DNA of 12,163 bases from Bacillota bacterium (lineage in GTDB: Bacteria; Bacillota; Clostridia; Oscillospirales; Acutalibacteraceae), in the NCBI GenBank assembly GCA_023458915.1, contig JAEWWM010000070.1, positions 1 through 12,163 on the forward strand. The letters run 5' to 3'. The notes under the pieces are model-generated. The model did not search any database. It had not been told where the DNA came from and saw only the letters and a program-made list of their open reading frames with translations. Of this stretch, positions 1 through 7,436 are shown one piece after another. The position numbers and the translations under genes were made by a program. Numbering within the stretch: position 1 is the stretch's first letter; the number at the start of each line of letters is the position of its first letter.

Positions 1-97
1 TGGTTTTACCTCTTCTTACGGAAAGCAAAGGTATTAAAATCATACTCAAAAGCAAAATAAACAAAAAAACTATCTTCTTTTTTGTCGCATTTGACAT
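1..97 (-). CDS. N-terminal fragment of a membrane-anchored or exported protein (partial)
   Basis: Only the first 32 codons are in the window; the gene continues past the left edge. It starts at ATG (minus strand, position 97), preceded by an AAAGGATG-type ribosome-binding site about 12 bases upstream. The peptide begins MSNATKKKIVFLF and continues with ILLLSMILIPLLSV, then a basic RRGK. This is a short lysine-rich head, a hydrophobic core of about 18 residues and a basic stretch, as in a signal anchor or signal peptide. The other minus-strand frame with an ATG nearby (starting 10 bases upstream) hits a stop before the edge, which supports this one. No family can be assigned from so short a piece. 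It is transcribed away from the gene at 514. Confidence 0.6.
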   Translation of the reverse strand, partial: MSNATKKKIVFLFILLLSMILIPLLSVRRGKT

Positions 98-513
98 AAT
101 TAAACATCACATCCTTTCGGAAACAAAAATCTATATATTATTATTTGAACTTCTTTTTAGACCAAACGGAATTTCGCAAAAAATGAAAAAGACGTATAGT
201 GTATACTTCGACGAGTTTTATAATGAAAAGCAATTTTTCTCTGAAAAATTTGCGCTCCAATCGGTTTGATAAAAAATCTACTCTTATTATTGACTTTAAA
301 TTCTTGTTTATATAAACTATCAACAAAGATGGTTTATGTTTCATAAATATGGACAAGATTTTAATTTTATGTTTTAAAAAATTATCGTAAGCATTTACTT
401 TGCAGCATTCTATCCGCTTTTTCTCCCGCCGTACGGCGGGAGAAAAAGCTAAAGTAATTACTTAAGCAATATTTTCAAAAATTTATAGAAAATTTTATTA
501 GGAGGTTTTTATT
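98..513. other. 416-bp intergenic region between divergent genes
   Basis: No convincing gene is present. The only longer open frame (about 70 codons, minus strand, 141-356) has no ribosome-binding site and a Lys/Phe/Ile-rich composition expected of AT-rich noise. A sigma-A-like pair TTGACT (290-295) and TAAACT (313-318) with a 17-base spacer faces the plus-strand gene but lies about 200 bases from its start, so it is only a possible promoter. A perfect 34-bp palindrome (416-449) is annotated separately. Confidence 0.5.
416..449. repeat. Perfect 34-bp GC-rich palindrome (intergenic repeat copy 1)
   Basis: The left arm GCTTTTTCTCCCGCCGT is followed immediately by its exact reverse complement, giving 17-bp arms with no loop. 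The GC-rich core stands out in AT-rich surroundings. No T-tract follows on either strand, so it is not a standard intrinsic terminator. The core (CCCGCCG / CGGCGGG with a TTTCTC / GAGAAA skirt) matches the palindrome at 5815-5845 and loosely those near 8790 and 11495. Confidence 0.85.
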
Positions 514-1302
514 TTGAGTTTTAGATGGATTTGGATAATATTTGCTGTTTTTCTTATAACTTTAGTACCACTTAAAATTTTGGGTGCATTTTTTACGCTT
601 ACTTTTGTAGAATCTACCATATTTTTAATTATCTTTAGCGCAGCAATTATTTGCACAATGATTCTTGCCTCTTTCATAAAAATGGATATACGAAACATTG
701 ATATAAAACAAAATATTTGGCTTGGAATTTTAAGCTTGCTTATTGCAGCAAGTTTTTTCTGGTGCGCGATGGGATACCGCAGCGACACATCTAAATATGA
801 TTTTACATGGCAGCCGTTTATATTATCTACATTCGCAATTTTATCGTGCATAACTTTTATTTTATCGGCAGCAACGTTTTTTTCGGGCAAAAACATACTT
901 GCAAAAGCATCATTTTTCATCTTTTGCCCCGTTTTATGGTTAGCTCTTAATATGATATTATTTTTATCGATTTATAATAACAACGTGAATGTCTACGATG
1001 TTCTGTTAATGGCGTTTTTAGCACTCTTTTTTGTTTATCATACACAAGTGTTTTCAACTTCTTCAAACTCTAATATAGCAAAGCTAATGTTTGTGTTAGG
1101 CATTCCAACAATCATTCTTGCGCTTATTAAATGCGTGCCGATTCTTATTAAATTTATAAATCATCAAAATGTTAGCAATCTATCCGCCTCAACCTGCACA
1201 GTTGAGATATTATTAGCGCTTTACATATTTGTAACGCTTTTAAATACCTATAAGCAATCGCAAGAATTGAAAAATCCGGTTATAAAATCCACAACTCTTT
1301 AA
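514..1302 (+). CDS. Polytopic membrane protein of unknown function (about 8 TM segments)
   Basis: The 262-aa product starts at TTG (514), chosen because a perfect AGGAGG (500-505) sits 8 bases upstream. Hydrophobic segments are visible at roughly residues 5-27, 32-53, 67-87, 100-122, 131-152, 160-179, 189-212 and 228-247, joined by short loops. The tail after residue 247 is polar and lysine-containing, and I predict it to be cytoplasmic. No catalytic motif, ATP-binding site or known transporter signature is visible, and I do not recognise the family. The 44-bp gap to the GAPDH gene contains no terminator, so read-through into that gene is plausible. The membrane call is strong; the function is unknown. 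Confidence 0.8.
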   Translation: MSFRWIWIIFAVFLITLVPLKILGAFFTLTFVESTIFLIIFSAAIICTMILASFIKMDIRNIDIKQNIWLGILSLLIAASFFWCAMGYRSDTSKYDFTWQPFILSTFAILSCITFILSAATFFSGKNILAKASFFIFCPVLWLALNMILFLSIYNNNVNVYDVLLMAFLALFFVYHTQVFSTSSNSNIAKLMFVLGIPTIILALIKCVPILIKFINHQNVSNLSASTCTVEILLALYIFVTLLNTYKQSQELKNPVIKSTTL

Positions 1303-1346
1303 TAAATTTTTATATATAAAAGGTATATCAATGAGGTGTTATCTTC

Positions 1347-2375
1347 ATGTCCGTAAAAATAGGCATTAATGGATTCGGAAGAATTGGCAAAGCGGTTTTG
1401 AGAGCAGCTTTACTTTACCCTGAAAAATTCACGGTAACGGGGGTAAACGACCCTTTTTTAACTACGGACTATATGGCTTATATGTTAACGTATGATACTA
1501 CCTACGGGAAATTCGCCGGTAATGTAGAACCAAAAAATGGAGTTCTCTATGTTAACGGTAACCCTATAAGTGTATTTGCAGAAAAAAATCCTGAAAATAT
1601 ACCTTGGGCAAACGTGAACGCGGACTATATTGTGGAGTCGACAGGCGTATTTTGCGATACTGCAAAAGCTATTGCTCATCTAAGTGGCGGCGCAAAAAAA
1701 GTTGTGATTTCAGCTCCAGCAAAAGATGACATCACGCCAACTTTTGTGTACGGAGTCAATCACAATTACTACGACTCTTCCATGAAAGTGGTTTCTAATG
1801 CATCCTGCACTACAAACTGCTTGGCACCGCTTGCTAAAGTTATTAATGATAATTTCGGAATAGTAGAAGGTCTGATGACAACTGTCCATGCGGTAACCAG
1901 CACGCAAAACACTGTTGACGGGCTATCTGTAAAAGACTGGAGAGATGGAAGAGCCGCAGGATACAATATAATTCCCTCTTCAACCGGAGCCGCAAAAGCG
2001 TGCGGACTTGTTATCCCCGAGCTTAAAGGTAAATTAACAGGAATGGCTTTCAGAGTACCAAATTTAAATGTTTCTGTAGTAGATTTAACGTGCAAACTTA
2101 AAAAATCCGCAAGCTACTACGAAATTTGCGAAGCTGTTCGTAAAGCTTCCGGCGGGGAAATGCATGGAATTTTGGGCTACACAGACCAAATGGTTGTTTC
2201 AAGCGATTTTTTGGGCGATCCGCGTACATCAATTTTTGATGAAAAAGCGGGAATAATGCTAAATTACAATTTTGCAAAATTAATCGCCTGGTACGACAAC
2301 GAATGGGCTTACAGCTGCAAAGTTTTAGATCTTATCTACCACATGTGCGCGGTGGATAAAGGGCTCGGATGCTAA
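1347..2375 (+). CDS. gap: Glyceraldehyde-3-phosphate dehydrogenase, phosphorylating
   Basis: This cytoplasmic glycolytic enzyme (342 aa, full length) oxidatively phosphorylates glyceraldehyde-3-phosphate to 1,3-bisphosphoglycerate with NAD. The N-terminal Rossmann motif INGFGRIGK is at residues 7-15, and Asp35 in VNDPF is the acidic residue that favours NAD over NADP. The active site SNASCTTNC places the catalytic Cys at 154, with its His partner at 181 in TTVHAVT. Other family motifs are IIPSSTGAAKA (208-218), GMAFRVP (232-238) and WYDNEW (315-320). Several features (VNDPF, the YDTTYGKF block, KDWRDGRAA, GILGYTD...VVSSDF) resemble the E. coli GapA/eukaryotic class more than the classic Bacillus/Clostridium class. 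A substitution is seen at VDGLS, where GapA-like enzymes usually have VDGPS. A GAGGTG ribosome-binding site precedes the ATG. pgk and tpi are not adjacent. Confidence 0.97.
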   Translation: MSVKIGINGFGRIGKAVLRAALLYPEKFTVTGVNDPFLTTDYMAYMLTYDTTYGKFAGNVEPKNGVLYVNGNPISVFAEKNPENIPWANVNADYIVESTGVFCDTAKAIAHLSGGAKKVVISAPAKDDITPTFVYGVNHNYYDSSMKVVSNASCTTNCLAPLAKVINDNFGIVEGLMTTVHAVTSTQNTVDGLSVKDWRDGRAAGYNIIPSSTGAAKACGLVIPELKGKLTGMAFRVPNLNVSVVDLTCKLKKSASYYEICEAVRKASGGEMHGILGYTDQMVVSSDFLGDPRTSIFDEKAGIMLNYNFAKLIAWYDNEWAYSCKVLDLIYHMCAVDKGLGC

Positions 2376-2402
2376 CATCTTTAGTTAATTCAAGGATTGT
2401 AG

Positions 2403-3779
2403 ATGAATATGGAACAAAAAATTTTAAATGTAATGGAAAAAATCATTAGTAATGATAAACTATATGAAGAATTTAAAAATCTTAAAACTTTTAATGAAAT
2501 TTTTAAATATATACAAAATTTTGATAAAACTATTACCCCGGATAAACTTGAAAAAACAGTATCCGAAATAGAAAAATTAATTATAAAAAATAATATTTTA
2601 AAGTTAACAGATGGTGAACTGGAGGATGTTTTGGGCGGGGAAATCAAAAATTTAGGCAGTAAAATTATGGCATCAAGCTTGGCAGCATTAACAATTTTAA
2701 CAGGAACACCTGGAATTGCAAAAAGTGATCAAGTAAGCTCAGCCGCGCTTCAAACCAGCGCAATATCAGAAAAAAAAATTAATGAATCTGAAAAAAACTC
2801 ATATTTAAAAGCTGCAAAAAAATATTTTGAAAAGACAAAAAAATTTGTAAAAAGCCACGTCTGGCAAACTGCTGCTAGTGCAACAGGAGCGGCTGCATTA
2901 TTATTAGCAGCCGGATTTATTAAAAAGATTTATGATGATAATTATTATACTAATTACATTATTGACTCGCCACCAGATGTTGAAAACACAAATCCTGCAA
3001 TAAAGTATATAGACACTGAAAGAATACCACCTGATGCATATGTTGGAGTTATTGTTTGTGAAGATCGAAATACTCAAAAAGACAGGCTCAACCAGGAAGA
3101 ACTTTACCGTAAATTATCATTTACTGGAATCCCCCCTACCCATGACCCAGCTAAAGCTATAGTAGATGCGTGGCGAATCAATCAACTTGACTGTGAAACA
3201 CCAAGACATCAATTAGTATTTCGGTTAATCCGAAAAAATGGTAGCACTACAGATGATGTTTATACGATACAGCTACAAAATCAAAAAACATTTTTTCTAA
3301 GTTCAGAGGGGAAAAAACCAGAAGAAAGTTTAAAAGAAGCTATTAAGCTTTACACAAATAATAATAACACTCCATATGAAATCCTTCCTGGAACACATAA
3401 GTTATGGTTTAAACCACTTTCTGATAAATCAAACCACCTTTCAAGGATATGTGAATTTAATATAGTAAAATTCAAATACCCTACTAATTCCGAATTTAGC
3501 AAACAATCACTCGAAGTTTCCCGGACGAATTGGAGTGTACGAAGCTTAGCTGGGAATATTATCCCTACGACTTATAACACAGAAACTCTGCCAGGACCTA
3601 ATCCAACATTTAACCCGCATAAAATACCATTATACTTGATTTATCCTAAAGGCCAGTTTGTAGCATTTGATACAAAATTTTACTCAGTTGATAGTCCTAT
3701 GTCCGTTGAATGTTCCGACGATAGCCTCCTTAAGCTTTTCGTATCGTATGATAACCAGTGGGATCCAACGAACATATAA
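2403..3779 (+). CDS. Large protein with Nif11-like double-glycine leader and two hydrophobic segments
   Basis: The 458-aa product starts at ATG after an AAGGA site. Residues 3-79 look like a Nif11-type leader: a helical head, a middle rich in Phe/Glu/Lys, and the ending KLTDGELEDVLGG with Gly-Gly at 78-79. In RiPP and bacteriocin precursors, such leaders are cut after GG by C39 peptidase/ABC exporters. Here about 379 residues follow instead of a short peptide. Directly after GG comes a hydrophobic stretch (88-106, IMASSLAALTILTGTPGIA) resembling a signal-peptide core with an A-type end, then a lysine-rich linker and a second hydrophobic segment (about 155-174, rich in Ala). Residues 180-458 form a polar domain (start YTNYIIDSPPDV) that I do not recognise. 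No catalytic motif or cysteine-rich core is evident. The gap to the upstream GAPDH gene is 27 bp and that to the glycosyltransferase 39 bp, with no terminator in either. Leader processing is inferred; no exporter or maturation enzyme is in the window. Confidence 0.8.
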   Translation: MNMEQKILNVMEKIISNDKLYEEFKNLKTFNEIFKYIQNFDKTITPDKLEKTVSEIEKLIIKNNILKLTDGELEDVLGGEIKNLGSKIMASSLAALTILTGTPGIAKSDQVSSAALQTSAISEKKINESEKNSYLKAAKKYFEKTKKFVKSHVWQTAASATGAAALLLAAGFIKKIYDDNYYTNYIIDSPPDVENTNPAIKYIDTERIPPDAYVGVIVCEDRNTQKDRLNQEELYRKLSFTGIPPTHDPAKAIVDAWRINQLDCETPRHQLVFRLIRKNGSTTDDVYTIQLQNQKTFFLSSEGKKPEESLKEAIKLYTNNNNTPYEILPGTHKLWFKPLSDKSNHLSRICEFNIVKFKYPTNSEFSKQSLEVSRTNWSVRSLAGNIIPTTYNTETLPGPNPTFNPHKIPLYLIYPKGQFVAFDTKFYSVDSPMSVECSDDSLLKLFVSYDNQWDPTNI

Positions 3780-3818
3780 ACATAAAAAACAAATATTATT
3801 AAAAAAGGAGAAATTATT

Positions 3819-4799
3819 ATTAAAAAGCTTTCTAAAAAATTTTACATTATTTCATCGGTAACGTTAGTAATTTTTGCGTTACTTACTACAGCATTTTTGT
3901 ATTTTAAAAATCAGAATTCAACAAGCAATAATATAAACGTTGCTTATTCAACCGACAACAATTACATATACCCTACCATAGTCTCTATGACATCTCTTAT
4001 GAAAAATGCTAATAAAAATACATTTTGCAAATTTACTGTACTCACAGCCGACAATGTTACTGAAGAAAACAAGGAAAAAATCAGAACAGTAGGCAAGCAT
4101 TATTCTAACTGCAATATAAGCATAGTTGATATGGGGCAGCAGTTTTCAAACTCATGTGAAAAACAATGGTCCAAGGCAATGTATTACAGGCTAAATCTTC
4201 CCCAAATACTTAAAGATGAAAAAATATGCTTATATCTTGACGGCGACACAATAGTTAGAAAAGATATTTCAGATATGTTTAAAATCAATATGGATGATTA
4301 TTATATAGCCGGTATAAGAGACTTCAATAAGTTTATTAACAAAGAAAGTAATTATTATAAAAATATCGGCATTTCAAATTTAGATTCTTATGTGTGCTCC
4401 GGAGTTCTTATCATGAACCTTGAAAAAATGAGGAATAATAGTTTAAGCAGCACTTTTGATAAGCTCATAACGGAAAATGACAAGAAAAAAACGTTCGAGT
4501 ATCCTGATCAAGACATTTTAAACATAGCGTGTTACGGTCATATTTTAACTCTACCATTCAAATATGGGGCGTTGGCTCATGTTATTGATCCGCCAAAATC
4601 TTATAGTAAAAGCGAATATGCGCAGTGGGCATCGAATCAAAAAGACTGGGATGACGGCAGAATTAACCCCTCGATTATTCACTTTACCGGCACAAAACCC
4701 TGGAAAGAAGTTTACTCAAATTTTTGCAAAGAATGGTGGAATTACGCAGGTAAAACTGACTTTAAAAAAGATATTTCAGAAAAATATAAAATTTCTTAA
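3819..4799 (+). CDS. Glycosyltransferase family 8, signal-anchored, probable ATT start
   Basis: This retaining glycosyltransferase of the GT8 (galactosyl/glucosyltransferase, LgtC-like) family transfers sugar from a nucleotide donor; acceptor unknown. Numbered from ATT 3819 (326 aa), it shows the N-terminal NVAYSTDNNY donor-binding strand, the metal-binding DGD triad at 141-143 within CLYLDGDTIV, CSGVLIMNLEKM, YPDQDILN and the C-terminal HFTGTKPW (His288). The first conventional start in frame is TTG 3897, which has no ribosome-binding site. The frame stays open upstream to 3786 and encodes KKLSKKFYIISSVTLVIFAL, a basic head plus a hydrophobic segment. A strong AAGGAG (3805-3810) lies 8 bases before ATT 3819. 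ATG, GTG and TTG are absent between the upstream stop and 3897. ATT initiation is therefore the best reading; a lost ATG or sequence error is the alternative. By the positive-inside rule the catalytic domain would face outside, which is odd for a nucleotide-sugar enzyme. Confidence 0.85.
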   Translation: MKKLSKKFYIISSVTLVIFALLTTAFLYFKNQNSTSNNINVAYSTDNNYIYPTIVSMTSLMKNANKNTFCKFTVLTADNVTEENKEKIRTVGKHYSNCNISIVDMGQQFSNSCEKQWSKAMYYRLNLPQILKDEKICLYLDGDTIVRKDISDMFKINMDDYYIAGIRDFNKFINKESNYYKNIGISNLDSYVCSGVLIMNLEKMRNNSLSSTFDKLITENDKKKTFEYPDQDILNIACYGHILTLPFKYGALAHVIDPPKSYSKSEYAQWASNQKDWDDGRINPSIIHFTGTKPWKEVYSNFCKEWWNYAGKTDFKKDISEKYKIS

Positions 4800-4850
4800 A
4801 AAGTCATCTTTTCAAATAACTGAAATGCAAATTCTTAAAAAAGCACAAAA

Positions 4851-4879
4851 AAAACCACAATTTTTTAATTTGTGGTTTT
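4851..4879. terminator. Bidirectional intrinsic terminator between convergent genes
   Basis: A 10-bp perfect stem (AAAACCACAA at 4851-4860, TTGTGGTTTT at 4870-4879) has a 9-base loop. Read on the minus strand, it starts 4 bases after the prmC stop and runs into a T-rich tract, a good terminator. On the plus strand it follows the glycosyltransferase with a shorter T-run, so it probably serves both genes. Confidence 0.8.
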
Positions 4880-4883
4880 ATAA

Positions 4884-5732
4884 TTAGCATTTCACTCCTG
4901 TAACTACTCTTTCAATATTATTTATATCTTTTATTATTTTTATGTTTTTTAAGTTACTGTCGAGCATTATTTTTTTTACATTTTCAAATTGATTTTGGCC
5001 CAGCTCAAACGCTAACAATCCGTTATTTTTTAATTTAGAAACCCAGTTTTTACAAATCTCTTTGTAAAAACTAACACCATCTTCCCCACCATCTAAAGCG
5101 ATGATGGGTTCAAATTTTACTTCTGGCTGTAAATCATTAATGTCTGAAGTTTTAATATAAGGCGGGTTAGAAATTACGGCGTCAAGAGAGTTATCATCAA
5201 AATTTTTGTAAGCTTTAAAAATGTCTTCATTAATGGCTATAGTCTTACTTTTATGCTTTTTTATATTTTTTTTAAAATAAGAAAAAGCTTTTTTTGAAAT
5301 TTCAATTCCATATATTTCAGGCGCATTTTTTAAAATTTTTTCTAAAGCTATGGCAATGCAACCACTTCCACTACATAAGTCCACTATCTTAGGTGAGGTT
5401 TTTTTTGAAAGGAAATCCGCGCTTTCTTTTACCAAAACACTTGTATCCTCCCGCGGAATAAGTACTCCCTCGCCCACGATGAATTCAAATCCCATAAACT
5501 CCCACATTTTCATAATATATTGCAGCGGAATTCTTTTTTTTCGCTTTTCTATTATTTCTAAAATCTTTTTTTCTTCTTCTGATTTTAATTCCCTGTTTTT
5601 ATTTAAAATAATTTGAACTCTATCCATTTTAAATAAATAATTAAATATAATATCTACTTCTGATTTAGAAGAACCTCCCAAACATTGGCTTAAAATTTTG
5701 TTAGTCTTTTGATACATCTCCCAAAGCGTCAT
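4884..5732 (-). CDS. prmC: Peptide chain release factor N5-glutamine methyltransferase PrmC (HemK)
   Basis: This cytoplasmic SAM-dependent enzyme methylates the Gln of the GGQ loop in release factors RF1 and RF2, improving termination. The product is 282 aa, normal for the family. The start is ATG 5732, with AAGGAG 7 bases upstream; the frame extends 14 codons to a TTG that lacks a ribosome-binding site. The N-terminal helical domain (1-75) binds the release factor and leads into PLQYIM...GVLIPREDT (69-97), matching the family's PxQYI and LIPRPET blocks. SAM motif I is DLCSGSGCIAIAL (118-130), and the hallmark NPPY is at 189-192, followed by EPIIALDGGEDG. The usual neighbour prfA is not next to it. 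The upstream gap holds a palindromic repeat and no obvious promoter; the downstream terminator is tightly placed. Confidence 0.96.
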   Translation of the reverse strand: MTLWEMYQKTNKILSQCLGGSSKSEVDIIFNYLFKMDRVQIILNKNRELKSEEEKKILEIIEKRKKRIPLQYIMKMWEFMGFEFIVGEGVLIPREDTSVLVKESADFLSKKTSPKIVDLCSGSGCIAIALEKILKNAPEIYGIEISKKAFSYFKKNIKKHKSKTIAINEDIFKAYKNFDDNSLDAVISNPPYIKTSDINDLQPEVKFEPIIALDGGEDGVSFYKEICKNWVSKLKNNGLLAFELGQNQFENVKKIMLDSNLKNIKIIKDINNIERVVTGVKC

Positions 5733-5789
5733 TTTATTGCTCCTTCCCTTCTTCAAAATCAAATGAATCTTCAAATAAACTCTTACGAC

Positions 5790-5877
5790 AATACAAAATC
5801 GTCATAGATTTTACGTTTCTCCCCCGCCGTGCGGCGGAGAGAAACAAGAACTCATATGTGAAAATTTAGCAACGCTG
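5790..5877. repeat. Intergenic repeat with GC-rich palindrome (copy 2)
   Basis: The core palindrome is 5815-5845: GTTTCTC pairs with GAGAAAC, and CCGCCG (5824-5829) with CGGCGG (5832-5837) around a TG loop. The flanks match copy 3 (8772-8861): both have a CAAAA...GACG-like left flank, ATTTTACGTTT just before the palindrome, and on the right a block reading ATGTGAAAATTTAGCAACGCT here and ATGCGGATATTTAGGCAATG there. It fills most of the gap between the kinase end and prmC. Confidence 0.7.
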
Positions 5878-5923
5878 CCCTTGTTTTTGTTTGCTTTAGG
5901 CGAAGAAAAGCGCAAAAACTATT

Positions 5924-7357
5924 TTAATTTTCATTGTTTTCAAGTAAATCTTCAAGCAAAGCCGGTAACTCAATTGTCACGGTCGTTCCAAAACATTCTT
6001 CACTTATGATGCTCAAATTTCCACCGTGAAGAGCGACGATTTCGTCAACTATCGCAAGGCCAATCCCTGAACCTTTTTGCAAATAATTTGCTTTATAAAA
6101 TTTTTTGGTAACATTCGGCAAATGCTCCGCGGGAATACCGCAGCCATTATCAGTAACGCTCACATAAACCATTTTGTCTTTGAGGCCTACATTAACGCTC
6201 ACTCCCCTACCTTCGGAAGTGTATTTAAGAGCATTATCAATTATATTTATAAAAACCTGGCGAAGTCTGTTCCTGTCACCCATTATTGGTGGAAGTATTT
6301 TAGGTTCGTTATATATTAAACTCTTGTTTTCGTTTTCAGCTCTTTCTTTAAACATATATACAGCTTCACCGAGCTCTGCCAAAATGTCTATTTTCTCTTT
6401 CACAAGATTCATTCTTTTTTCTTTAATGCTTGAAAAATCAAGAAGCCCCTCTACCATTTCAGACAGCCTGCCAGCTTCGTCCACTATAATATCAAGCCCT
6501 TTTTTCATCGTTGCTGGGTCGGATTCACAAATTTTCATAGTTTCTGCCCACCCTTTAATTGCCGTAAGAGGTGTCCTGAGTTCATGTGAGACTGAGGAAA
6601 TAAACTCATTTTTTAGCTTTTCAGAAGTATCCAGCTCTTCAACCATATGATTTATAGTATCGCTAAGTTCTCCTATTTCATCATCATATTTTTTATCAAT
6701 CTTAATGTGAAAATCACCCCGGGCTATAAGTTTTGCTTTCAGGCAAATTTCACTTAGGGGTTTTACAATCGATTTTATAAAGTACATTCCCGAAATCGCC
6801 ATAAATATAACAACGAGCATACCAATAAAAAGCAACATCAAAGATCCTGTTATTATTCTTGAATTTGCCTCCTCCATGGAAACAACAAATCTCAAAGCGC
6901 CAAGGCGTTTATTTGAATTGTCATGAAGAACCCTCGTCACCGCCATTAACCTTTCACCCGAGGAAGATTTCCCTTCCCAAATTCCAAAATCACTTTCGGA
7001 GTTGTCTGCTTGGTCATAATCCGGCATTACTTCAGTTTTATCCGGCAAAAAGCCTTGAGAGGTTATTATAATATTGTTATTTTTATCAAAAATTATAAGC
7101 TCCATGATGTTGCTATCAGAAAAATTTTCAGCATACATTTTAGTAACATTTTTAAATTCTTCATCAGTCTGCACAGAGCGGCCTTTAAATGCGTCATAAA
7201 ATTCATTTGCGCGTTCACAAAGTGCTTGCTGAATGCCATTATAAAAATATCCTCTTACTATGAGCGCAAAGCTCACGATCAGCACCGTAAACACGCCTAC
7301 TGTAAAACCAAGGCTGTTAAATAGCCATCGCTTTTTAATTCCTTTAAAATTAAACAT
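5924..7357 (-). CDS. Membrane sensor histidine kinase (HAMP-HisKA-HATPase_c)
   Basis: This 477-aa orthodox class I sensor kinase senses an unknown signal outside the membrane and phosphorylates the adjacent response regulator. The order is: transmembrane segment 15-37; extracytoplasmic sensor domain about 38-168; transmembrane segment 171-194; HAMP linker about 195-247 containing ARGDF and DEIGEL; dimerization/phosphoacceptor domain with FISSVSHELRTPLTAIKGW (His258); then the ATPase domain with the N box (INIIDNALKY, Asn375), G1 (DNGCGIP, 403-409) and G2 (GSGIGLAI, 429-436). All catalytic elements are intact. It starts at ATG with GAGGA upstream. It is the last gene of a three-gene minus-strand cluster (lipoprotein, regulator, kinase), 76 bp after the regulator. 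The architecture is WalK/PhoR/ResE-like, but the signal and regulon cannot be read from sequence. Confidence 0.95.
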   Translation of the reverse strand: MFNFKGIKKRWLFNSLGFTVGVFTVLIVSFALIVRGYFYNGIQQALCERANEFYDAFKGRSVQTDEEFKNVTKMYAENFSDSNIMELIIFDKNNNIIITSQGFLPDKTEVMPDYDQADNSESDFGIWEGKSSSGERLMAVTRVLHDNSNKRLGALRFVVSMEEANSRIITGSLMLLFIGMLVVIFMAISGMYFIKSIVKPLSEICLKAKLIARGDFHIKIDKKYDDEIGELSDTINHMVEELDTSEKLKNEFISSVSHELRTPLTAIKGWAETMKICESDPATMKKGLDIIVDEAGRLSEMVEGLLDFSSIKEKRMNLVKEKIDILAELGEAVYMFKERAENENKSLIYNEPKILPPIMGDRNRLRQVFINIIDNALKYTSEGRGVSVNVGLKDKMVYVSVTDNGCGIPAEHLPNVTKKFYKANYLQKGSGIGLAIVDEIVALHGGNLSIISEECFGTTVTIELPALLEDLLENNEN

Positions 7358-7373
7358 ATATTATTCCTCTTTA

Positions 7374-7436
7374 TAGACATTTTTTCAAACTAATTTTTTA
7401 AAAATTTGAGCTCCTGTTAGCTTGAGGAGATGTCTA
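7374..7436 (-). promoter_or_regulatory. Structured leader between regulator and kinase genes
   Basis: The 76-bp intercistronic gap holds nested inverted repeats: an outer TAGACAT/ATGTCTA (7374-7380 with 7430-7436, overlapping the regulator stop codon) and an inner CTCCT/AGGAG (7411-7415 with 7425-7429). In the mRNA these could form a branched hairpin just upstream of the kinase ribosome-binding site (about 7362-7369). This might set the kinase:regulator expression ratio or protect the mRNA 3' end. The stems are short and chance is possible. Confidence 0.3.

Noticed and set aside
141..356. A 71-codon minus-strand open frame in the left intergenic region
   Set aside because: It has a TTG start with no ribosome-binding site, a Lys/Ile/Phe composition typical of AT-rich non-coding DNA, and no recognisable motif.
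416..449. The palindrome read as an intrinsic terminator
   Set aside because: No T-tract follows it on either strand, and no gene on the plus strand ends before it.
2403..3779. The double-glycine protein as an ordinary lantipeptide or bacteriocin precursor
   Set aside because: The follower is about 379 residues with hydrophobic segments and no Ser/Thr/Cys-rich core, and no maturation enzyme is nearby.
3897..4799. Glycosyltransferase starting at TTG 3897
   Set aside because: There is no ribosome-binding site before it, and the in-frame upstream sequence encodes a coherent basic-plus-hydrophobic segment with a strong ribosome-binding site.
5733..5774. A 14-residue N-terminal extension of PrmC from TTG 5774
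   Set aside because: The extension covers the AAGGAG site that serves ATG 5732, and PrmC proteins normally begin near the MTLWEMYQ-like helix.
6174..6650. A 158-codon plus-strand frame opposite the sensor kinase
   Set aside because: It is antisense to intact HATPase/HisKA coding sequence, with low-complexity Ser/Leu/Ile content and no ribosome-binding site.
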